A stretch of DNA of 64,000 nucleotides from an uncultured Aquimarina sp. (GTDB lineage Bacteria; Bacteroidota; Bacteroidia; Flavobacteriales; Flavobacteriaceae), in the NCBI GenBank assembly GCA_947496355.1, contig CANMCO010000002.1, positions 1-64,000 of the forward strand, written 5' to 3'. Of the stretch, positions 26,113 through 34,900 are shown one piece after another. Position 1 is the stretch's first letter; each line of letters starts with the position of its first letter. The notes under the pieces were generated by a model. It searched no databases and was not told the origin of the DNA. It saw only the letters and a program-made list of their open reading frames with translations. A program made the position numbers and the translations under genes.

Positions 26113-28584
26113 ATGATAAAGCCAATGACCATATCCAAAGCATTACCCAAAGACTCTGCATTAAGCTATGATTTTCTTCGCGAAGAGGGGATCAAACTTA
26201 TACAACAACTAGGCGGAGATACCTGGACAGATCATAATGCACATGATCCTGGGATTACCATCTTAGAGCAAGTATGTTATGCCATTACAGATTTGGCCTA
26301 TCGTATCGATTATGATATTAAAGATTTGTTGGGCAATAATGACACGAGTTCATACGATGATTTATATAGTCCTGCTACCATATTGACTGTAAATCCTGTC
26401 ACCTTGCTCGATCTACGTAAAATCGTAATGGATGTAGCCGGAGTAAAAAATGCCTGGGTCGAGAAAGTATCGCAAGACAATTTGATAAATTCTGTCACCA
26501 ATGATAAAGAAAGTGAGATTGTGCCCAAAGGTCTTTATAACGTACTCATAGAAAAAGATGAATCTGTTGAGGTCGCTGGTTCCAAATTGATAGCTGATGT
26601 AAGAGCCAGATTGCAAGCATCTCGTGGTGTGTGCGAAGATTTTGAGGAAATTAGATTGCTAACCACGCAGCCTATAAACCTGCAAGGAACTATCGAAATT
26701 GCAGATACCGTAGATGATATCAATCAACTAGTTGCCAATATACTATATAGAGTAGCTTCTCATTTTTCACCTCGTATTCCTTTTTATACGTTACAACAAC
26801 TCTTAAAAAAAGGAAAAAGAACAGATGAGATTTTCGAAGGCCCTGAACTTATTCATGGTTTTATGGACGATGATGAACTTCTTCGTCATAACAGAAAACA
26901 GGAAATCCAAGCATCTGATGTTATTCGCGAAATCATGGATGAAACCGAGGTCTTGACCATCGATGACTTTTTGATAGGAACAGGATCTAATACGGTTAAA
27001 AGTTGGGTGTTATCTCTTGATCCTACCAAAACTCCTGTATTAAATTTTGATGAAACACTTAAGAAACTCTCTTTTACATCAAGAGGGCTTAAAGCAACCA
27101 TAAATCCCGAGCAAGTAAAGAAGCTGTATAACCAAAAGAGTGTACAAGGATTATCAAGAGTCCTGCCTTTGCAAGAACGGGATATAATGGTGTCAGAAAC
27201 CAAGGACAGGCATATAGAAACCTATTATTCTCTTCAGAATCAATTTCCTGCAAATTATGGTATTGGTACATCTGGGGTATCAGAATCTGCTCCCGAAAGA
27301 AGAAAGGCACAATCCAAACAATTAATTTCTTATTTGATGTTTTTTGAACAACTACTGGCAAATCACTTCTCTCAGGTAGCCAATTTCAAAAACTTGATGA
27401 GTTTTGATGGCGAAGATAAAAGAACCTATTTTAATCAATCCCTTTTGGGCACCGTAGCAGGCTTAGAAGAAGTACTAGACAGCAAAGAAAACTATCAGAA
27501 ATACCTGCAAGAAATGACGGCAGACTCGGTAGATGGGTTGAAGCGTAAAAACAAGTTTCTTAATCATCTATTAGCACGTTTCAGTGAGAAGTTTACAGGC
27601 TATGGAATGTTATTGCAAAAGGCATCTAATGTTCCGTATGAAGTAGATAAAAAACTAATTACAGATAAATCAAATTTTCTTAAAGACTATCCAGTGATAA
27701 GTGCAGGGCGAGGTAAGGGATACAATTATACACAAGAGTATTGGCAAAGTAACAATATATCTGGGCTCGAAAAGCGAATTGCCAGAAAATTAGGAATAGA
27801 AGAATATACCCGCAGAAATTTGGGAGATGGTGATACCGAAGGATTCCATATGATAGAGCATATCCTGTTACGCCCACATTCTAAATATCCATATCCGTTT
27901 AATTCGCAATATAGTCCTGTTGAAATCACCAAATTTGAGGCTATACAAAACACCAATCACACACGATGTATTTCTCACGGCCATACCCTGAAGGAAGGCG
28001 AGCAGATTCAAATTTACGGAAACGAGAACTACGATGATATATATAGGGTACTGGCCGTAACAGAAGATCATTTTGAAATAGAAGCTCCTTTTCAGGAATC
28101 GATTACTGGTGGTTTTTGGCAACGTACCCCAGATGTGAGATATTTTATTAGAACAGCACCTGTAGTTTCATTTTCAGATTCTTCATCAGAGGTGGGTCAT
28201 ACATTCTGTACTGTAACAGGTCATGATTTGCAAAAAGGTGATCGTATAGAACTTACTGGGACACTACATTATGATGGTGAGTATGAGGTAGTGAACATTA
28301 CCGAAAATGGTTTTGAAATCCCAATACCTTTTAGTGAGCAAGAGACCTCTGGGCGATGGATGCCCGTAGCAATACCTACAGATCCCTATTCACTTCAGCT
28401 AACTTTTGTGCTTCCTAATTGGATGGAACGATATCAAAATGAGTCCTTAAAAAAGTTTGTAGAGAATACGATACAAGAGGAAACACCGGCACACATTACC
28501 GCATATATACAGTGGTTAGACAAGTCGGCAATGCAGCTTTTTGATAAGGGGTTTTACCGATTTTTAGAAGAAATCAACACCTAG
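26113..28584 (+). CDS. eCIS baseplate protein (Pvc12-like)
   Basis: 823 residues. The N-terminal signature SYDFLREEGIKLIQQLGGDTWTDHNAHDPGITILEQ is typical of the large second wedge protein encoded behind the fibres (Pvc12/Afp12). The C-terminal part contains two copies of a roughly 80-residue beta module: GHTLKEGEQIQIYGNENYDD at about 622 and GHDLQKGDRIELTGTLHYDG at about 703, each ending in an EIxxPF and a GxW turn. Such modules are used as attachment points on tail proteins. Probably links wedges and fibres at the baseplate rim. Confidence 0.85.
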   Translation: MIKPMTISKALPKDSALSYDFLREEGIKLIQQLGGDTWTDHNAHDPGITILEQVCYAITDLAYRIDYDIKDLLGNNDTSSYDDLYSPATILTVNPVTLLDLRKIVMDVAGVKNAWVEKVSQDNLINSVTNDKESEIVPKGLYNVLIEKDESVEVAGSKLIADVRARLQASRGVCEDFEEIRLLTTQPINLQGTIEIADTVDDINQLVANILYRVASHFSPRIPFYTLQQLLKKGKRTDEIFEGPELIHGFMDDDELLRHNRKQEIQASDVIREIMDETEVLTIDDFLIGTGSNTVKSWVLSLDPTKTPVLNFDETLKKLSFTSRGLKATINPEQVKKLYNQKSVQGLSRVLPLQERDIMVSETKDRHIETYYSLQNQFPANYGIGTSGVSESAPERRKAQSKQLISYLMFFEQLLANHFSQVANFKNLMSFDGEDKRTYFNQSLLGTVAGLEEVLDSKENYQKYLQEMTADSVDGLKRKNKFLNHLLARFSEKFTGYGMLLQKASNVPYEVDKKLITDKSNFLKDYPVISAGRGKGYNYTQEYWQSNNISGLEKRIARKLGIEEYTRRNLGDGDTEGFHMIEHILLRPHSKYPYPFNSQYSPVEITKFEAIQNTNHTRCISHGHTLKEGEQIQIYGNENYDDIYRVLAVTEDHFEIEAPFQESITGGFWQRTPDVRYFIRTAPVVSFSDSSSEVGHTFCTVTGHDLQKGDRIELTGTLHYDGEYEVVNITENGFEIPIPFSEQETSGRWMPVAIPTDPYSLQLTFVLPNWMERYQNESLKKFVENTIQEETPAHITAYIQWLDKSAMQLFDKGFYRFLEEINT

Positions 28585-28633
28585 ACTTGAATTAGATTAT
28601 TTAAACAAAGCTTAAACAGAGTAATACTGATAA

Positions 28634-30223
28634 ATGCCACAGCATAAACACATTATAAATAAGCAAATCATCGAGATACAGCTACCTAAAAAAGCAGATG
28701 CATTTGGCGTACAGCAAAAGTTAGGCAAGCTCTATAGCGAGCAGTTCACACCTATTATAGATAAACTATTATGTGATCGTTATGGCAGTGATGAAAAGAA
28801 ACGGTATCAGATAGATAAGTTAACCGTGGACTTGGGAAATGTACAAATAGAGAATATAGCGGCAGTATTTACAGAAAAATTTAAGGATGCACTAGTTTCA
28901 GTTGAAGATTTGGGGGATGTAGAAGATGATATTGAAAATACTAAAGAAGAAAAGGCAGACATACTACAAAAAACACCTTTACAAGTGGTGTCATATTACC
29001 TCAAGATGGGTAGACTTCCGTGGTGGTCAAGTAACACCACTAAAACCTATTTGTCAGAACAACTAGACCAACTTATTAAAACGCCAGATGCCACCTTTGC
29101 AAAACTTTTGGGTCAATTACCTTTTAATCACGTTTATCTAGATCGCTTTTTATATACGTTTACAGAAGAACAGATTCTTATGTGTCTTCAGGGATTGACT
29201 GATATTCCTATACAAGGCTTATCGACGGTTAAAAAAGAACTACGGGATAGGATTCAAAAGAATGCTGGAGTTACGGACTTTAATATTGAAAATACCTTTT
29301 GGAAAGTTGCATTTAATCAGGTGCCTAAAGCTATCGATTATAAAAGTTTAATAGCTAGTTGCGAGCAACAAATAGTGAAAGAGTTGGGTATTGATGTAAA
29401 AGAGTCAAAAAAAGAAAATCAAAATACCTATCTACCAGCTATTCGGTCGTTAGTAGAAAAGCAGAAAAAACAATACTCAGGAGATACGGTTTGGCAACAA
29501 CTTTTTCAGCATGTGTCCAAGGTGGTGAACAGTCCTTCTTTTTATAAACTTGATTTTCGTTTGTTAAAAGAATTTCAGCAGTTGCTAGCAATTAATGTGA
29601 TAGAAAACAATTTGCAACTGATCGCCAGACATCTTCAAGTATTGGAAGCTGCGTTAAAACCACTACAACCAGATGTCAAGTCTACTGTGATAGAAACGTT
29701 ACCATCTCAGTTTGAAGATACAGACTTTATAACCGTTCAAAATGCAGGATTAGTACTCTTGTGGCCGTTTTTGCAACGATTTTTTGAAAATCTAGAGGTG
29801 ATAGAAAATAAAACCTTTCATGATGAGATGGCGAGACATAAAGCGATATGTGCTTTACAATACCTGTGTGATGAAGAGGATACAGAACTTTTTGAAGGAA
29901 CACTCTCACTTAACAAAGTATTATGCGGGGCATCTCTGGAAGATGTAGTGCCCCTAATACCCCTTTCGGAAGAAGAAAAGAAAATGGCAGAAGGTCTATT
30001 GCACTCTGTGATACAGCGTGGTCCACATTGGAAAAATTTATCATTAGAGGGGTTTCGTGCCTCTTACTTGTGTAGGCAAGGTTCATTGAGAATCCGAGAT
30101 GGACATTGGTTATTGCAGGTGCAAAAAGAAACCTATGATATCACCTTAGAAAAATTGCCTTGGGGCTTTAATACGATAAAGTTACCATGGATGAATGAAA
30201 TTATACTAGTAGAATGGAGTTAA
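28634..30223 (+). CDS. CIS tape-measure / length-determining protein (Pvc14-like)
   Basis: 529 residues. The N-terminal NKQIIEIQLPKKADAFGVQQKLGKLY and the RYQIDKLTVDLGNV strand are the start of the CIS tape-measure family found only in this position, between baseplate and ATPase genes. Middle is helical; the end (LLWPFLQRFFENL; GLLHSVIQRGPHWKNLSLEGFRASYLCRQGSLR, given in pieces) is also characteristic. It sets particle length by analogy with Pvc14/Afp14, though Bacteroidetes members differ strongly. Its stop overlaps the ATPase start by 10 bases. Confidence 0.85.
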   Translation: MPQHKHIINKQIIEIQLPKKADAFGVQQKLGKLYSEQFTPIIDKLLCDRYGSDEKKRYQIDKLTVDLGNVQIENIAAVFTEKFKDALVSVEDLGDVEDDIENTKEEKADILQKTPLQVVSYYLKMGRLPWWSSNTTKTYLSEQLDQLIKTPDATFAKLLGQLPFNHVYLDRFLYTFTEEQILMCLQGLTDIPIQGLSTVKKELRDRIQKNAGVTDFNIENTFWKVAFNQVPKAIDYKSLIASCEQQIVKELGIDVKESKKENQNTYLPAIRSLVEKQKKQYSGDTVWQQLFQHVSKVVNSPSFYKLDFRLLKEFQQLLAINVIENNLQLIARHLQVLEAALKPLQPDVKSTVIETLPSQFEDTDFITVQNAGLVLLWPFLQRFFENLEVIENKTFHDEMARHKAICALQYLCDEEDTELFEGTLSLNKVLCGASLEDVVPLIPLSEEEKKMAEGLLHSVIQRGPHWKNLSLEGFRASYLCRQGSLRIRDGHWLLQVQKETYDITLEKLPWGFNTIKLPWMNEIILVEWS

Positions 30224-31581
30224 TAGAAATACATACAACTGTACAGCAAAATGCACAAGTATTGACCGATGAATTGTCGTGGCTAAGTTTGGTGATCCAT
30301 ACTCGATTAGAGTTATATTTTGGGCAAGACACACCATATCAATCTATCGATGAATTGCTTCCTTCCAATATTGAGGATAAAGGGGGTGCTTATGCAGCGT
30401 TTATACAAAAGACAGATCTAAACACAGCAGAACGGTTAGTGTTGATATTGGGGCTTGTGCCTCATATCAAACCAGAAGCGTTAGATATCATGCTAACCAA
30501 AAATAAAGATTATGACCGCCGGTATAGCGAGTTCGGAGGAGTATTGCTAGAGGGGCATTTGGGATTAATTCCTACTGCAGAAACGGCCATGTTTATATTG
30601 GCAGGTGATGATCTGACCAGAAGATTGAGCTATCAGTATATCTTTGCTGAAGATCATGTATTTGCGACCGAGCAGATAATTAAAGGAACAGGACAGAAAA
30701 AAATGGGTCCATTGCTGAGTAACTCCTGGATGGTGGCAGATGAATATATAGGATCTTTGATTAGTGGTAAGTCTTACCATCCAAAATATAGTCCCGATTT
30801 TCCTGCACAACTGATCACTACGCAACTAGAATGGGAAGATATCGTATTGAGTAAAAATACTGCCGAATATCTTCAGGAGATCAGGGATTGGATAGCGCAA
30901 GGAGACATAATTATGAATGATCTGGGACTAGGTAAAATATTGAAGCCTGGATACAGAAGTCTGTTTTATGGTCCTCCGGGAACTGGAAAAACAATGACGG
31001 CTGCTTTGTTGGGTAAAAGTACAAACAAACAGGTCTATAAAATAGATCTGAGTATGGTTGTCTCTAAATACATTGGCGAAACCGAGAAAAACCTGGCAAA
31101 AGTATTTGATCAGGCCGCAAAACGAGATTGGATTTTGTTTTTTGACGAAGCAGATTCCCTCTTTGGTAAGCGTACCCAGATGAATAGTGCCAATGACCGA
31201 TACGGAAACCAGGAGATTGGGTATTTATTACAACGTATTGAAGACTTCCCGGGTATCGTTATTCTGGCATCAAACCTAAAGGAAAATATAGACGAAGCCT
31301 TTACCCGCCGTTTTCAATCTATGGTAGCGTTTAACATGCCAGGGGTAGAAGAGCGCCATACACTTTGGGAACAATCTTTTTCTACTAAGCTGCCATTAGA
31401 TCCTGCGATAGATTTGTGGGCCATTGCAGAAAAGTATGAGTTGTCTGGCGGGGTGATGATCAATGTGGTGCGTAAAGCTACGCTTAGAGCGGTGACACGA
31501 CAGCATAAAACAATATCACAAAAAGAATTAGAATTAGCCATACATCAGGAATTGCAAAAGGAGGGGATTATTCTAAACTAA
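30214..31581 (+). CDS. AAA+ ATPase of the eCIS (Pvc15-like)
   Basis: 455 residues. N-terminal about 200 residues are the specific Pvc15 N-domain; the AAA+ module follows with Walker A GPPGTGKT (about 253-260), Walker B ILFFDEADSLFG (about 307-318), sensor 1 VILASNLKENID and Arg-finger region EAFTRRFQSMV. Pvc15-type ATPases are needed for cargo loading or stability of cargo, probably by unfolding it. Last structural gene of the operon. Its last 12 codons occur again, degenerate, 280 bases downstream. Confidence 0.95.
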   Translation: MELIEIHTTVQQNAQVLTDELSWLSLVIHTRLELYFGQDTPYQSIDELLPSNIEDKGGAYAAFIQKTDLNTAERLVLILGLVPHIKPEALDIMLTKNKDYDRRYSEFGGVLLEGHLGLIPTAETAMFILAGDDLTRRLSYQYIFAEDHVFATEQIIKGTGQKKMGPLLSNSWMVADEYIGSLISGKSYHPKYSPDFPAQLITTQLEWEDIVLSKNTAEYLQEIRDWIAQGDIIMNDLGLGKILKPGYRSLFYGPPGTGKTMTAALLGKSTNKQVYKIDLSMVVSKYIGETEKNLAKVFDQAAKRDWILFFDEADSLFGKRTQMNSANDRYGNQEIGYLLQRIEDFPGIVILASNLKENIDEAFTRRFQSMVAFNMPGVEERHTLWEQSFSTKLPLDPAIDLWAIAEKYELSGGVMINVVRKATLRAVTRQHKTISQKELELAIHQELQKEGIILN

Positions 31582-31600
31582 AATATAAAATGACAGATAA

Positions 31601-31852
31601 AAGAAAGCAAGAATACGCTTATTAGGTGGTGGGGAAATAAGGGGGATTATCCCGGTACTGATTATTAAATATGCAGTGGAATACCTGCAGAAGAAGGTAT
31701 CGGGATCCACCATCGTAAAACGCTGTTCTCAAAAAAATGAGGCTCTGCTAAGTTTGCAACTTCTTAGCGATAACAGTAAGGAGATAATACTTCGTTTAGA
31801 GCCAGTGGATAAGAAAAGAAACGTAGCGAAGTCAAAGAAGCTCAAAGAGTGA
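31601..31852 (+). pseudogene. Decayed small ORF behind the ATPase
   Basis: An ATG at 31590 opens MTDKRKQEYAY and stops. In the next frame an ORF without start codon runs from 31601 to a TGA at 31850-31852: LLGGGEIRGIIPVLIIKYAV, then EYLQKKVSGSTIVKR, LLSDNSKEIILRLEP. The two parts join naturally if one base was gained or lost near 31616-31620, so I read this as a frameshifted gene of about 80 codons with one hydrophobic segment. Its second half contains the hairpin repeat at 31743-31767, so part may be non-coding. Low certainty. Confidence 0.35.
31743..31767 (+). repeat. 25-bp hairpin repeat, upstream copy
   Basis: Copy 1 of a 25-bp sequence centred on AAGTTTGCAACTT, 21/25 identical by eye to 36849-36873. 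The two copies lie in the same orientation on either side of the 1616-residue effector gene. Confidence 0.55.
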
Positions 31853-31860
31853 GCCTATCT

Positions 31861-31896
31861 ATCAGGAATTGCAAAAAGAAGGGATCCTTCTTAATT
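31861..31896 (+). repeat. Duplicated 3' end of the ATPase gene
   Basis: ATCAGGAATTGCAAAA at 31861-31876 is identical to 31544-31559 in the ATPase gene, and the frame reads YQELQKEGILLN then stop, against HQELQKEGIILN then stop in the intact gene. So this is the tail of a second or former ATPase copy, separated by about 280 bases. Confidence 0.8.
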
Positions 31897-31958
31897 AGGT
31901 TATTAGGATAAAAACAGAAAGGAAAGTACCAAAAACAAGAACCTTAAAACGATAAAAA

Positions 31959-34900
31959 ATGCCACCAGGATTGGAGCCAAAAGAGAAAGAACAAAGTACT
32001 AGCACTACAACTTCTATAGAAAATGTGGAGCCAGGCAAAGAAGGTACAGCTAGTTCTCGTCCTGCATCTCAAACAGAAAGAGAACTACGAAATAAGTTAA
32101 AAATTGGACATATAAAAAAACGGTTTTTCCCCATTCCTTATTTGACATCAAGTAAAATCCATTGGTACGCATGGGATAAAGAAAACGGAGCATTTACAAG
32201 ATTAAGCACAAAGGTAACCAAAGGGGCTAAAATCGTTTCGGCTAAAAAAGTATTATTTTATGATGATTTTTTATGGATTACTGTACTGCCCAAAGGAAAA
32301 GATAAAGAACCTCAAAGTGGATATGTACGCAGGACGAATCTTAAAATCAAAGGTTCTATTAAATCTGTCATACATCGTGCATATGTTGATCCTTACAACT
32401 TAATAGCTCCTTATGGTGATGCTAAGTTTCAGGAAAGTAAAAGTGAAAGAGAATATATTGAATCCAATTTTGAATGGTATCTAAATTTGGCTATTTTAAT
32501 GGATGCTTACCGATCTCTTGAAAATACAGAAAATGATACAGAAAATGACAAGGATGTAGAACAGACACGTCGTGATATTGCCTTGGCTGCTTTACAGGGC
32601 TTTTTTAAAACCGCAAGCATAAGATCACCCAAAACAGTAGGGGATAAACCAGAATTTAAAAACAGAGCTACAAAACCTCAAGAAGGAACTAGACATAAAG
32701 AATATATGGGAATTCAGTCTACACCTTTTTATGATGATGGCGGATACTACAGAAGTGCAACAAACCCTAACCTGTTTAAAGATCTAAATGATTTACTAAA
32801 AGAAAAGATGGGAATTACCAAAAGCACTGTTCGTGCCGTTAGTGATCCCTTTGTAATGGAGGCTATTAAAAGAGAATTTCCTCTTATATACCCAGAAACA
32901 ACTACAAAACCTGAACAAGTTAATACTGTCATTGAAAGTGAGCAGAGTTTTAATGAATCCATTGAGGTGTTGCGTACTAATATAAAGAAAGGATGTATTC
33001 CTAACAATAATTTTGTTTTTGATTTGAGTAAGTATTATGAAAGTAATAAAGAAAATGAGGCTGCTCACTCTCCAGAATTAATTATTAATAACTTTTTAAC
33101 TCAAACTTTAATCAACACTATTAAAGAGGAACCAGATCAAAAAAATAGAAACTTACTTATAGTACATCTTTATAGAAAAATAAAATGCTTGGCTGTTACA
33201 AATTTTGAAGGTATTAACGTCTTAATTGAATTTGGTATAAACGATGCTTGTACAAAAATTGATAAGTTATACAAAGAGGATAAAAAAGATACAGCCCCTA
33301 CTTTAGATACTAAGGTTGAGGTCAACACTATCGATGGAACCTTAATGTATTCTGGTACAAGAATTGATCCTATTGGAGCCAAAGAGGCAATGTTAAAACT
33401 TGATTCTTTTGAAAATATACTAGAAAAAAGGGGCATTTTGCCGGTAACTTTTGCTTCGAAACCTTTAGAAGAAAATGACAATAACCCCCGAGATATAGGA
33501 GAACGAGTTAAAGCAAGATTACTTTCTAAAAAATTAATTGGCGAAGATGCAGCATCAAAAGTAAATACATATACAGGGATTAATGATTTTATTGGCAGTT
33601 CTATTTTTAAAGAGTTTAGAGCATTGTCTGCAACGGAAAATGCAGCTCCCTATGTAAAAATATATTCTACAGCCACGACAGATCTTATAGGAGCTTTGCA
33701 GGATGTATCAAAAGAAGGTAAAAGCATTGATGACATTTTTAAAGAAAAAGGTATCACTAATCTTTTACGAACTTTATGTGTTCTAATGGAGGCTGCGATG
33801 GAAGCTGCAATTTTTGTCGCCGATAACATAACTTTATTTTTAAACCAAATTGATAAATTACATAATTATTTACAAACAATCCTTGCTATCGTAAAACCTT
33901 ATAGACAGGATACTGTGTTTCTAGATTCCATTACTAACGCTCTTAGACGCCCTCCTTTACAAGATCAATTAATCCCCACCCCTGTAGAACCTGTAGAAGA
34001 AAGTATCACAACATCTATCCCAGAAACAAGACACAAAGAAGTTGAAGATATTCCAGAAACAAAACATAAAGAAGTTCTAGATACCTCAAAAAAGAAAAAG
34101 GTAGGAGCGAATCTTTTTGCTATGATAAAAAACGGAGCCAAAAAATTGAAAACGAGAATTGGAAAAAAACCTGTACCAGTTCCTGTTGTCCCTGTTGCGA
34201 TAGCAGAATCAGTAGCAGAATCAAAGGATAACAAAATCAATGAAAAAGAGGAACCTAAATCAATTGTGGCTTCACCTACATCAATACCAGATGATTTTAA
34301 CCCTTTAGTACATCATCAGGCTTCTGCCATGCACGCTCTTAGTAGTACTTTATCTGGCGTAGAACAACAAAAAGGAGGTGATGATAGTGATGAGCTTAAC
34401 GTTTTAGTACTAAAAGATAATTATTATGAAGCTATTGGTTCTAAAGGATACAAAGGTTTGGCACAGCGTGCTGAAAAATATAATACGCACACATGGGATG
34501 GAAAAGCTCTTGATGGAGAGGGTGTAAAATCAGGTGAAAAAGAAAACCCTAAAACTGATAAAAGCAATAAAAAAATAGGATTAAATAAACCCGAAAAAGG
34601 ATTTGATGTTTATGTCTGCGATTTTCACCATAATATTTCTGCAACGCGTGAAGAGTATGATACTGAAGATCTTATGGATCAGGTTAGCAGATTATATAAA
34701 GGTGGTTATTTTGCTGACAAATTCACTATAGCTATTGATTGTACCATTGATTATATTAGATCTAAAGACGTACAGGTTTTTCTAGAAACTCATAAAGGAC
34801 TTATTACATCGGGCGTAATGAATGTGGTTTTGTACCGCAGTGCTCAAAAATTTGACATGCTAGGTTTGGATAATTATTACGGAGGCTATACTATTACCAT

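Noticed and set aside
11144..31581. Prophage or type VI secretion system
   Set aside because: No capsid, portal, terminase, integrase or lysogeny genes and no TssJLM/TssF-like membrane complex; the DUF4255, CIS tape-measure and Pvc15-type ATPase genes are specific to eCIS.
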